Part shown: positions 25,824 to 33,753 of the stretch, piece by piece
Numbering within the stretch: the stretch's first letter is position 1
Layout of the letters: each line of letters begins with the position of its first letter
Assembly: GCA_963649615.1 (NCBI GenBank)
Contig: CAVJIN010000012.1
Location: 1-37,934, forward strand
Length of the DNA stretch: 37,934 nt
Reading direction: 5' to 3'
DNA from: UBA9732 sp963649615
GTDB taxonomy: Bacteria; Spirochaetota; Spirochaetia; Sphaerochaetales; Sphaerochaetaceae
Translations under genes and position numbers: made by a program
The notes under the pieces: model-generated
Seen by the model: only the letters and a program-made list of their open reading frames with translations
Told to the model about the DNA's origin: nothing
Database searches by the model: none

Positions 25824-27677
25824 TCAATATGCTGCAGCTCCGTAATGTCTGCGATTATCTCCTATTGCATAGAACATACCATCTTTTATCTCAATAGCTG
25901 CAACATTTCCAACATGAGAGCTGTATTCCATATTAGAATCAAGGACATTGTAACCCATTGCCTCTACAGCTGAGATTGTTTGCTCACTGTAGCCGCCCTC
26001 AATATAGAGATCCTTAATTGTCATTCCATCTTTCCAAATTCGTGGAGCATTTACTGCTTCAGCAATGTCCATACCAAAATCAACATAGTTCACAATAGTT
26101 GAAAGTGCTGCAGACACTAAGGCCCAGTTTCCCGGAGACCCAAGAACAAGCACCGGCTTGCCGTTTTCATCAGCTACAATGGTAGGACAAATTGTTGAAC
26201 AGACCTTTATATAAGGCATAAGCATATTTACAGATGCTGTAGAACTATTGTTAAGGTTTGAAAGGTGTGCTGTAAAAATAAAGCCTGTTCCTGGAACTGC
26301 AACAGCACTACCAAAGTTAATTCCATTAGTATTAGTTGTAGACACTACATTACCATATTTATCTGCTACAACCATGTGGCTTGTTCCGCCTTGATCAATT
26401 GCATTACTTGCCACAACTTCTTGCCCTGTTGCATTAAGAGAGACCTTAAGTCTTCCCGCTCCTTGCATTTTAGCCTTTGAATTAGGATTAACCTTTGAAG
26501 CACGCTCTGCTGCATACTCTTTTGAGATAATTGTTTCAACTGGGCAGTCGTAGTAGGTTGGATCTGACATGTAAGCATTTCCGTCCTTATAGCCAAGAGT
26601 AAATGCCTCAGCCATGAGATTAATTGTTTCTGCACTGTCTGCACCATAACTTGCAAGATCAAAATTCTCAAGGACATTTAGAGCCTCAAGAAGTGCTGCT
26701 CCACCAGTAGATGGGCCATTGACGGTATACACAGTATAGCCTCTGTAAGTTGTTGAGATTGGCTCACGAATAACAGCCTTATATTGAGCAAAATCTTCAC
26801 GAGTTAAAATACCACCAAGACTTTGAATATATTGGACCATTTTATCTGTGAAATCACTGTCATAGAAGCCTTTAATTCCTTCATTGGCAATAAGTTCATA
26901 GGTATCTGCAAGATCATTATTTGTAATAATATCGCCTACACTATACAAAAAACCTTCGTCTGTATAGAGGCCAAGTGTATAGTCATAAGCCCTTAGATTC
27001 TCGTAACGTCCTTCAATGTTTGTATTCCATCTTTCTGTGACAGGAAACCCCTCTCTTGCAAGTTTGATAACTGGAGCAAGAACCTCAGCTGCTGTCATTG
27101 TGCCCCAATTTTCAAGAGCAGTAAGAGTTCCATAAACTTGACCAGGGATTGCAATAGATTGAACTGAAGGAGGATTGTCTGAACTTGAAGTATCAATAGT
27201 TTCAGCAACAGCAGCCCCTGGAGCCTGAGTTAAGTACTCAATAGTGATGTATTTATTTTCTTCTGCAAGATAAACATTCATTTGACCTGCACCACCAATA
27301 CCAGTTGCAGCCGGTTCTAAAAGTCCAACAGCGTAAATCATTGCAACTGCCGCATCAACAGCATTTCCACCTTGTTCTAGAATATCAACGGCAATTTGTG
27401 CTGCAATTGGACTTGCACAAGCTGCGGCACCATTTGTTCCAACAGCACCAGTGCCAAAGATATCACTAGCCCATTCATATGTAATAGTTTCTTCTTTCGT
27501 TTCTTCTACTACTTCTACTTCTTCTGTAGTTTGATCTACTGTTTCTTGTACTGTTGTTACAGGATTTACAGCTTCTTGAGTTACCTCTTGTTTTGACTCT
27601 TGCTTTGAACAACCTACAAGAATAAATGTAAGTAGTACAACAAGAAGCATTGTCAACTTGCAAAGATTTTTTTTCAT
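25824..27677 (-). CDS. Gamma-glutamyltransferase-family lipoprotein (Ntn hydrolase)
   Basis: This 617-residue protein is of the gamma-glutamyltranspeptidase family, self-cleaving N-terminal-nucleophile enzymes. It carries a lipoprotein signal (LVGC, Cys23) and a Glu/Thr-rich linker to about residue 68. The nucleophile should be Thr432 in GGTSHMVVAD, so autoprocessing would give a large chain to 431 and a small chain of 186 residues. GSPGNWAL near the C-terminus matches the oxyanion-hole loop. The arginine that grips the alpha-carboxylate in E. coli enzyme (within DFREMAP) appears to be leucine here (L149, within IEYLTQAP), and the MDD segment of the small chain is not conserved. The substrate may therefore not be a simple gamma-glutamyl compound. 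It is the second gene of the M14/TRAP-like operon. The AGGA site lies 6 nt before the ATG. Confidence 0.9.
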   Translation of the reverse strand: MKKNLCKLTMLLVVLLTFILVGCSKQESKQEVTQEAVNPVTTVQETVDQTTEEVEVVEETKEETITYEWASDIFGTGAVGTNGAAACASPIAAQIAVDILEQGGNAVDAAVAMIYAVGLLEPAATGIGGAGQMNVYLAEENKYITIEYLTQAPGAAVAETIDTSSSDNPPSVQSIAIPGQVYGTLTALENWGTMTAAEVLAPVIKLAREGFPVTERWNTNIEGRYENLRAYDYTLGLYTDEGFLYSVGDIITNNDLADTYELIANEGIKGFYDSDFTDKMVQYIQSLGGILTREDFAQYKAVIREPISTTYRGYTVYTVNGPSTGGAALLEALNVLENFDLASYGADSAETINLMAEAFTLGYKDGNAYMSDPTYYDCPVETIISKEYAAERASKVNPNSKAKMQGAGRLKVSLNATGQEVVASNAIDQGGTSHMVVADKYGNVVSTTNTNGINFGSAVAVPGTGFIFTAHLSNLNNSSTASVNMLMPYIKVCSTICPTIVADENGKPVLVLGSPGNWALVSAALSTIVNYVDFGMDIAEAVNAPRIWKDGMTIKDLYIEGGYSEQTISAVEAMGYNVLDSNMEYSSHVGNVAAIEIKDGMFYAIGDNRRHYGAAAY

Positions 27678-27702
27678 GTTCTATCCTTTTATTATTAGAC
27701 AA

Positions 27703-27723
27703 CACGCCACCAATGGTGGCGTG
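27703..27723 (-). promoter_or_regulatory. Strong intercistronic hairpin before the GGT-like gene
   Basis: CACGCCACC (27703-27711) and GGTGGCGTG (27715-27723) form a perfect 9-bp stem with a 3-nt loop. On the minus strand it is followed by TTGTCTAATAATAAAAGG, a poor U-tract. It could therefore trim expression of the operon behind the first gene or protect that gene's mRNA end. Confidence 0.65.
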
Positions 27724-27749
27724 CAAGATTTTCAATGCAGGGGCTTCAA

Positions 27750-27766
27750 AGGTTTTTGCCAAACCT
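27750..27766. repeat. 17-bp palindromic element, copy 2
   Basis: AGGTTTTTGCCAAACCT differs by one base from the element at 8922-8938. It lies 15 bp beyond the stop of the upstream secreted-protein gene. Confidence 0.5.
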
Positions 27767-27781
27767 CTTCAATTAAAGTAA

Positions 27782-28993
27782 TTAGTTAACTTCAATTGAA
27801 ACCAAATTACTATCAACTGTAAGATTTAATGCAAGAACATCCTCTCTGTATAGGCGTTCTACTGAGCCATCTGCATAAGTAAGCTTATACTGACAGACAT
27901 TTGCCATATTAACTTTCTCAAAAACACTAGCGAGACTAAGTCCTGCTTCTGGGATGTAAACAAAAGCATCTTCATCAAGAATGTAATAGCCGGCATTAAA
28001 CACAGCACCTTCTGTTTTTGACTGTTCTTGTCCAAGTGTTATGTACTCGCCAGTTGCATGCCATGCAATGTATTTCTTTGTGAAATGTTCATACTCTTCG
28101 TCTCTTGCATATCCATCTTTATAAGAAATGACCTTAACACTTGCGCTTGGAGTTACATCAAACTTAGCAAAGAGATCTGCTACTAAATAACATCCTGGGT
28201 AAGTATGTAAAGCGGTCTTTGAAGTTGGATAATAAGTACCAGCTCTGTTCTGCAAATATGGTGCTTCAACTCCGTAAACACCCTTTGCGTTAAGAAGCAT
28301 GACCATTCTATAAACGCCATCACCTTCAACCTTAGAATTCTTTGTGACGCCCTCAACTGTTACGCTATAGACATCTTTGAGCTTAACATCACCACAAACA
28401 AGAGTGATTACTCTATTACCTTCATAAACAATCTTTGCACTTGCAAGTTGCTCTGCGGTAAGAGTTACTTGCTCGCCAGTAACTGATTCAAAAACAAAAC
28501 CAGTTGCAGGAACAAGTCCTACCCCTTCTGCTACGTAAAGAAGATCCTCAAAACCTTCTTCTGGCATGAAAACAAGAGCTTCATTACCAACAACACACCA
28601 GCCCTTATACCAAACATCTGAAGACTCCTTCTGGTTTGGACCCACAAAGAGATCATACTCGTAGGCTGAATTGTCCTTAACAAAGCTGACATATTTTCCA
28701 CGGAAAACTGACAATTTACAGGTATCGGTGTAAAAATCAGCATAAGCAACCGTTAAAACATCTGTATCATCTGCAGGAGTGAACCACAAATTCGCATCAA
28801 TTATTTCTCCAAGGTTATAGCTCTTGTGCCATTCTTTTGCATTATAGCACTGGGATGAAGCATCAAGATCCTCAAAAGAGTTATTCAAGATGATTATATG
28901 TTGCATTCCTTCCGTTTTTTCAGATATTGACTGTGCAATTACTGAAGTCAAAGCAACACAAACGAGCAAAATTGCGACAACAAGTTTTTTCAT
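27782..28993 (-). CDS. Secreted protein with two internally repeated domains, unknown function
   Basis: I do not recognise this 403-residue protein. A signal peptide ends near VIA/QS (residue 20), with no lipobox, so it should be periplasmic or secreted. The mature part holds two related repeats of about 165-185 residues each. One contains GWCVVGNEALVFMPEEGFEDL and the other AGYYILDEDAFVYIPEAGLS, and both are preceded by a KYVSF/KYIAW strand and a run resembling FVGPNQKES/TLGQEQSKTE. Each repeat is rich in beta strands. As first gene of the operon it could be a binding protein or surface factor for the uptake system (inference). The start has an AAAGGAG site. A candidate promoter lies upstream. 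Confidence 0.8.
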   Translation of the reverse strand: MKKLVVAILLVCVALTSVIAQSISEKTEGMQHIIILNNSFEDLDASSQCYNAKEWHKSYNLGEIIDANLWFTPADDTDVLTVAYADFYTDTCKLSVFRGKYVSFVKDNSAYEYDLFVGPNQKESSDVWYKGWCVVGNEALVFMPEEGFEDLLYVAEGVGLVPATGFVFESVTGEQVTLTAEQLASAKIVYEGNRVITLVCGDVKLKDVYSVTVEGVTKNSKVEGDGVYRMVMLLNAKGVYGVEAPYLQNRAGTYYPTSKTALHTYPGCYLVADLFAKFDVTPSASVKVISYKDGYARDEEYEHFTKKYIAWHATGEYITLGQEQSKTEGAVFNAGYYILDEDAFVYIPEAGLSLASVFEKVNMANVCQYKLTYADGSVERLYREDVLALNLTVDSNLVSIEVN

Positions 28994-29007
28994 GTTCTAT
29001 CTCCTTT

Positions 29008-29021
29008 CGTATAAATATACG
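29008..29021. promoter_or_regulatory. 14-bp palindrome in the leader of the hydrolase/TRAP-like operon
   Basis: CGTATA-AA-TATACG is a perfect 6-2-6 inverted repeat between the candidate -10 and the ribosome site of the 27782-28993 gene. A role as operator or leader hairpin is inference. Confidence 0.4.
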
Positions 29022-29031
29022 TTAAGATGAA

Positions 29032-29060
29032 TTTTCACATGCTCACATACAACATGTCAA
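29032..29060 (-). promoter_or_regulatory. Candidate promoter of the hydrolase/TRAP-like operon
   Basis: A consensus -35 TTGACA (29055-29060, read on minus) is followed after 17 bp by TGAAAA (29032-29037), a poor -10. The weak -10 suggests that an activator may be needed, or that the exact -10 is elsewhere. Confidence 0.4.
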
Positions 29061-29114
29061 GAAAAACTTGATTCTAGATAGCTACAAAACATTTTTCCAT
29101 AACAAAAGTCGTTG

Positions 29115-29143
29115 TTGCATATCTGAATTTCTAGACTTACAAT
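29115..29143 (+). promoter_or_regulatory. Candidate promoter of the GPH symporter gene
   Basis: TTGCAT (29115-29120), a 17-bp spacer and TACAAT (29138-29143), 33 bp before the ATG at 29176. Confidence 0.55.
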
Positions 29144-29175
29144 ATTCGTGTTCAAACACAATCCGGAGATTTAAA

Positions 29176-30657
29176 ATGCAAGATCAAAGTTTCATCGCAC
29201 GAACCAGTGGACTTAAAGGTAAGGATTATCTTGGCTATGCAATGGTAGACGCCGCAGGCTGTCTTGTATTCAGCTTGGTAACTACATTGCTTCAGAAATT
29301 TTACACCGATATTTTCCATCTTAGCCCACTATTTATCATGGTAATGTTCATTGTTGCCCGCATTTGGGATGCAATCAATGACCCAATGATGGGAAGAATC
29401 TGTGACACCGTTAAACCAAGCAAATATGGTAGATATAAACAGTGGTTTCTCTACATTGCAGCACCTTTAGCAATTATCTCCATATTAATGTTTGTTAAAT
29501 GGCCAGGACTTGGAGAAGACGGCCATTATACTCAAACATGTATTTATGCCACAATAACCTATATTTTGTTTGGTATGGCATACACTGTACTCCAAATCCC
29601 GTACGGCTCTCTTGCTTCAGTTGTAACCACGGATGAAGGAGAGCGAAACAAACTTTCTGTATTCAGATCCATAGGCGCAGCACTTGGTTCTATTCCAGTT
29701 TTGTTAATTGCAAGCTTTGCTTATGCAAAACGCCTTGATGAAACAGGAAATATTGTAATGGGAGAAAATGGCAAGGCAATAACTGATCTTCAATACAAAC
29801 CTGTAATCATTGGAGTAATTATTATGTCCATATGCTCAATGATAATGCTCCTTATTTGCTTTGTCTTGAATAAAGAAAGAGTTAAGACTAAGCCACAGCC
29901 CAAAGAAAAAGGAGCTACAGTAAAGGCAATTAAAACTCTTTTTCAAAACCGTGCATTTATCTCAATTAGCCTTACTGCAATGCTCTTACTCGCAGGACAA
30001 ATGTTCACACAGAGTTTTTACACCTATGTTTTTGATGATTACTTCCATGCAAACTGGATGAACCTTGCAACTCAAGCCTGCACCTACTCCCCTATGATTA
30101 TCATGATGTTTATCCTCCCAAAGATGGCTCGTAAAATTGGAAAGAAGGAAGTCTGCTCTGTTGGTGTTGCAGTAGCAGCTCTTGCAAATATTGTTCTCTT
30201 TTTCCTTCGTGGAGTTGAACCATCAATTCTAATGTGGATATTCCTTGTAATGTGCTTTATTAGTGGATGTGGACTTACCACAGTGGTGATGCAACTTTGG
30301 TCTATGGCTACTGATGCTACAGATGACATTGAAGTTACAACAGGAAGCAGAGATGATGGAACCGCATATTCTGTTTTTAATTTCTTTAGGAAAATAGGTC
30401 AGGTCATAAGTGCAATTTGTGTAAATGGTGCCCTTCTTGGCATGAATTACAAATATAATAAAGGTGCCGTACAAACACTTGAAAATCTAAAGAAAATGTA
30501 CGACCTTGCAACGCTTATTCCTGCAATAATGTTTGGACTTATGGCCCTTATACTGTTTGTCTTTTATCCACTTTCTCGGCAAAAAGTAACAGATCTTCAG
30601 GTTCTTAAAGAGCAAAAGCTTAAAGAATCCTATGAAAATAAAACTATTGAAATTTAG
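29176..30657 (+). CDS. GPH-family sugar:cation symporter (major facilitator superfamily)
   Basis: This 493-residue protein has about 12 membrane helices. The N-terminal DYLGYAMVDAAGC and the loop DAINDPMMGRICD are typical of the glycoside-pentoside-hexuronide:cation symporter family; PYGSLASVVTTDEGERNKLS and the second-half GSRDDGTAYSVFNFFRKIG are the other family landmarks. It should import a sugar or glycoside with sodium or protons. ATG 29176 is preceded by a CGGAGA site at 6-nt spacing; the frame extends upstream to 29068, but that part contains the promoter. It is monocistronic and converges on the mannose-6-phosphate isomerase gene with an 8-bp gap. A mannose-type sugar would make sense, but that is inference. 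Confidence 0.93.
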   Translation: MQDQSFIARTSGLKGKDYLGYAMVDAAGCLVFSLVTTLLQKFYTDIFHLSPLFIMVMFIVARIWDAINDPMMGRICDTVKPSKYGRYKQWFLYIAAPLAIISILMFVKWPGLGEDGHYTQTCIYATITYILFGMAYTVLQIPYGSLASVVTTDEGERNKLSVFRSIGAALGSIPVLLIASFAYAKRLDETGNIVMGENGKAITDLQYKPVIIGVIIMSICSMIMLLICFVLNKERVKTKPQPKEKGATVKAIKTLFQNRAFISISLTAMLLLAGQMFTQSFYTYVFDDYFHANWMNLATQACTYSPMIIMMFILPKMARKIGKKEVCSVGVAVAALANIVLFFLRGVEPSILMWIFLVMCFISGCGLTTVVMQLWSMATDATDDIEVTTGSRDDGTAYSVFNFFRKIGQVISAICVNGALLGMNYKYNKGAVQTLENLKKMYDLATLIPAIMFGLMALILFVFYPLSRQKVTDLQVLKEQKLKESYENKTIEI

Positions 30658-30665
30658 AGACTCTT

Positions 30666-31784
30666 TTACACAGATTTTGATGCCATGAATGCACAGCCAT
30701 TTGTGGCATCAACTTTATAATCCTCTGCTTGGTTTCCAGCAATACAACACTCTCCCTTCTCAAGAACACAATCAGGACCAATGGCTACGCTACCTTCAGT
30801 GCAAAGAAAAAGCTTTGGCCCTTTTGTTTCAATTAAAGAGATAGTTTCCTTAATTACAGTTAAAGCAAAACCATCTAACGTTGAGAATCGTTGTCCTTCC
30901 TGCGTTATTTCACTTTGCATTGGCTTTGGAAAATATGGCTCTGTGCACATGATGGACTCAAATTCTTCCACGTCTATATGTTTTTGTGTAAGTCCAGCCC
31001 TAAGAATGTTATCCGAGTTATTCGTCAGTTCAATGCCATTTCCCAAAACAAAGGAATGAAGAATGCAGGGTCTAAGATAAATAGCTTGTCCTTCTTTTAA
31101 GCGAACAACGTTTAAAAACAAAGGAGCAAACACACTAGGATCTTTATATTTAGAATAGACAATGTCAAAAACCTCGAGTTGGTCAGAATTTAAGGCTTTT
31201 TTATTCTCTGAAAGCTGTTTTATTGAATACGACTGTTCTTCTTCAGAAAGATGATAAAGAATGTGGAAAAATTGAGCAATACTTCCCACTTTGGAAAAAT
31301 ATTTCTCCCAAACATTAGGTACAACTAATTTAAAGTTAGCTTTTATCTCTTCAAGACTTCTAAAACCACACATTAAAAGAACAGGAGTTAATGCATATAG
31401 CATCTCTGCTTTGGGATTTGGGTCCTGATATGATATATTTTTAGATTCATAACCAACCTTTGCTTGTTGTGCATTGGGATGACATTGTAAACTTAAGGGC
31501 TCTGCTATTGCCAAAACCTTCAGTAGAAAGGGAAATTCCCCACTTTCATCTCCAAGGAAATTAGAATGCTCTTGTAGATATTCAATAAGAGGTCTTCCAT
31601 AGCAACAATTACCATCGCATTCGCCACTTGCACAGCTCATTATGGAGCTTCCAGATTTATGTGCTCCAATCCATAATTCTGCTTTAGGTCCTGAATGCTC
31701 TTGTCCAAGCAAATTTGCTATAAAATAGTCATTTCCCCATGGGTAATCTTTAATTATTGGGGTTAGTTTAACAATCCCTCTCAT
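30666..31784 (-). CDS. manA: Mannose-6-phosphate isomerase, type I
   Basis: This 372-residue zinc enzyme interconverts mannose 6-phosphate and fructose 6-phosphate. The metal ligands fit E. coli ManA: Gln100 and His102 in LQCHPN, Glu127 in NPKAEML and His243 in ILHSF. NNSDNILRAGLT is the conserved segment that follows. The length is close to the family's usual 390. The start codon overlaps the stop of the YihY-family gene (TAATG), with GAGG 7 nt upstream, so translation is coupled. It is the last gene of a three-gene minus-strand operon. Confidence 0.95.
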   Translation of the reverse strand: MRGIVKLTPIIKDYPWGNDYFIANLLGQEHSGPKAELWIGAHKSGSSIMSCASGECDGNCCYGRPLIEYLQEHSNFLGDESGEFPFLLKVLAIAEPLSLQCHPNAQQAKVGYESKNISYQDPNPKAEMLYALTPVLLMCGFRSLEEIKANFKLVVPNVWEKYFSKVGSIAQFFHILYHLSEEEQSYSIKQLSENKKALNSDQLEVFDIVYSKYKDPSVFAPLFLNVVRLKEGQAIYLRPCILHSFVLGNGIELTNNSDNILRAGLTQKHIDVEEFESIMCTEPYFPKPMQSEITQEGQRFSTLDGFALTVIKETISLIETKGPKLFLCTEGSVAIGPDCVLEKGECCIAGNQAEDYKVDATNGCAFMASKSV

Positions 31785-32635
31785 TACTGAGCCTCAACAG
31801 TTGCTCGTTTTTTATTACTGTTATCAAGAACATTTGTAAATACTGCTGTTGTAAAAATTATTCTCCAAACCCAAGATAAAAACATAAGAAAGAAAAGTAC
31901 TGCAGCAAGAGAACCATATATGACAAATTTACTAACAGAGAATTTGACAACAAGCTTAAAAACAAACTCCAGCGTAAATATCATTAAAGCTCCTAAAGCT
32001 GCACCCAAAGCTGCAGCACTGGCAGAAACGTCACAATCTGGTAAAAAATACAAAATTCCAAAGAGAGTAAAATAGCCCATTACTTTAGAAACTAAGAATC
32101 GCCATAAATCCTCTGCCTCGCTGGATGTGAAACCACCCTCAAAGGACAAAAATGAAGCTAAAACTCTTGTGTAAAACGTTACAAGAAGAGCAATTGCTAT
32201 CATTCCAACAATCATTGATACTGCATATTTCCCAATTCTAACGGCTTTATTTCTTTTATTTGAACAGTGAAAGAACTTATTTAAAGTAACATGAAGAGTA
32301 TCTATGAGGAGTAAAAAGGTTATAAAGAAAGAGACAAAACTTATTATTCCCAGACTCATAGCATTAGTTAAAAACTTATTTAAGTAATCTATGAGCACTG
32401 TTCCGTTATCTGAACCAAAAGTCTCAATTAAGAACAATTCAACAATCTTAATTACAGGCTCAGTAAAGCCCAAATAGCTTATAAACGAATAGACAAAAGC
32501 TAAACAAGGCACTAAAGCAACCAATGAGGTATAAACCATTCCGTTGGAAATCAAAACAACATTGTCATCAGAGAACCGGCTTAGACAACTTTTAAAGATG
32601 TTCCAAACTTTTATTATTGAATCTTTCCTTTTCAT
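31784..32635 (-). CDS. YihY/BrkB-family inner-membrane protein
   Basis: This 283-residue protein has about six membrane helices and matches the YihY (UPF0761, old name BrkB) family: an amphipathic N-terminus, then GMVYTSLVALVPCLA, later FLPDCDVSASAAALGAALG and a C-terminal helix with FLSWVWRIIF. The family's function is unsettled; older claims of ribonuclease activity were not upheld. The ribosome site before the ATG is weak. It lies 13 bp after the hydrolase gene and overlaps manA by 1 bp. Confidence 0.9.
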   Translation of the reverse strand: MKRKDSIIKVWNIFKSCLSRFSDDNVVLISNGMVYTSLVALVPCLAFVYSFISYLGFTEPVIKIVELFLIETFGSDNGTVLIDYLNKFLTNAMSLGIISFVSFFITFLLLIDTLHVTLNKFFHCSNKRNKAVRIGKYAVSMIVGMIAIALLVTFYTRVLASFLSFEGGFTSSEAEDLWRFLVSKVMGYFTLFGILYFLPDCDVSASAAALGAALGALMIFTLEFVFKLVVKFSVSKFVIYGSLAAVLFFLMFLSWVWRIIFTTAVFTNVLDNSNKKRATVEAQ

Positions 32636-32648
32636 AGAATCTCAGAAT

Positions 32649-33572
32649 CTACTGCAGATGTTTTTCGAGCCAATTGGAAAGAATTTCGTAAATTTCTTTT
32701 TTGTTGATTTCATTCAACAACTCGTGCCTTGCATCTGGAATAAGTTTTAAAGTCACATCAGCAATGCCAGCATTGGAATAAAGATTGTAAACTTTCTTAA
32801 CACCCTTTCCAAAATCACCTACAGGATCCATGTCTCCACTGATAATCAACAAAGGGAGATCCTTTGGCAAAGATTCAGCGTTCTCACGATTGTTAGCAAA
32901 TTCAACTCCAGAAAGAAGATCATAGAAAAAACCATTGGTACACAAGAATCCACATTTTTCATCTTTAATGTACTTTTCAACTTCTTTTTGGTCTCTAGAC
33001 AGCCAGTCAAAATCAGTAATAGTTGGGCTAAAAGGTTTGTTAAAAGAACCAAAAGACAGGTTATTCATGACTGTTCCTGGTGCCTTTGAACCATTTTTCT
33101 TTATTTGGTGCTTAGCAACCATTTTACCTATTTTACCAACCAAACCCTTGCTACAGCCTGTTCCCATGATAATAACACCTGTATAGAAATCGGGATGCTT
33201 AACCATGACTGTTCTTGCAAGAAAACTTCCCATGCTGTGTCCCATGAGAAATGTTGTGGTGGCTCCATATTGAGAAGTGATAAAATCTGCTAACTCAAAA
33301 GCATCATCTGCAATCCTATCCCATCCATCAGTCTCTGCAAACCAACCAATTTCGTCTTCTGATGCCGTAGCTCCATGTCCTCTGTGGTCATTAGCGAAAA
33401 CCGCTATACCTTTTTTATTCAAATAATGCGCAAATTTCTCGTATCTATCGCTATATTCTGCCATTCCATGCAAAATCTGCAAGAAGGCTCTTATTTCTAT
33501 ATTTGGAGAAGGCAACCAGAGGTTATATGCTAATTTATGCCCATCAGAACAAATAAAAATATTATCTGCCAT
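32649..33572 (-). CDS. Alpha/beta hydrolase of the monoacylglycerol lipase/lysophospholipase type
   Basis: This 307-residue protein has no signal peptide, so it should be cytoplasmic. The catalytic triad is Ser113 in GHSMG, Asp249 in SGDMDPVG and His283 in DARHELLNE; the oxyanion region is LHGMAEYSDRY. Together these fit the serine aminopeptidase S33/Hydrolase_4 branch, which contains PldB-like lysophospholipases and monoglyceride lipases. A GGAGG site lies 4 nt before the ATG. It is the first gene of hydrolase-YihY-manA. The natural substrate is not known. Confidence 0.92.
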   Translation of the reverse strand: MADNIFICSDGHKLAYNLWLPSPNIEIRAFLQILHGMAEYSDRYEKFAHYLNKKGIAVFANDHRGHGATASEDEIGWFAETDGWDRIADDAFELADFITSQYGATTTFLMGHSMGSFLARTVMVKHPDFYTGVIIMGTGCSKGLVGKIGKMVAKHQIKKNGSKAPGTVMNNLSFGSFNKPFSPTITDFDWLSRDQKEVEKYIKDEKCGFLCTNGFFYDLLSGVEFANNRENAESLPKDLPLLIISGDMDPVGDFGKGVKKVYNLYSNAGIADVTLKLIPDARHELLNEINKKEIYEILSNWLEKHLQ

Positions 33573-33617
33573 ACACCCTCCATTTCCTTGAATCTTTTTG
33601 GAAATTATTTAAAGTTT

Positions 33618-33646
33618 ATATTAACATGTGAAAAAAAACCTTACAA
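33618..33646 (-). promoter_or_regulatory. Candidate promoter of the hydrolase-YihY-manA operon
   Basis: On the minus strand TTGTAA (33641-33646), a 17-bp spacer that includes eight T in a row, and TAATAT (33618-33623). The leader to the ATG at 33572 is about 40 nt. Confidence 0.5.
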
Positions 33647-33723
33647 GAGCTATTTTGGTCTGTAACATACACTTACAAAACATTTTAACCAAAACTTATT
33701 GCCTTTTCTTAACATCAGTTTAG

Positions 33724-33732
33724 TGTTATAAT
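33724..33732 (+). promoter_or_regulatory. Extended -10 promoter of the YfcE-like gene
   Basis: TGTTATAAT is a full extended -10 (TG, one base, TATAAT). No good -35 lies 16-18 bp upstream, as is usual for extended -10 promoters. Because it is only 21 bp before ATG 33754, it rules out the upstream in-frame TTG at 33733 as the start. Confidence 0.65.
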
Positions 33733-33753
33733 TTGTTTCCTAGGGTCATTAGT

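Noticed and set aside
27475..27762. Cysteine- and serine-rich 95-codon minus-strand frame
   Set aside because: It is a shadow of the GGT-like gene and the intergenic hairpin, with no ribosome site and odd composition.
29068..29175. N-terminal extension of the GPH symporter
   Set aside because: The stretch contains the candidate promoter TTGCAT-17-TACAAT, and the family's usual N-terminus starts at 29176, behind a good ribosome site.
30677..30712. Inverted repeat TTGATGCCA / TGGCATCAA as terminator of the GPH symporter gene
   Set aside because: It has a 9-bp stem but an 18-nt loop, no U-tract on either strand, and lies within the manA coding region. It may be chance.
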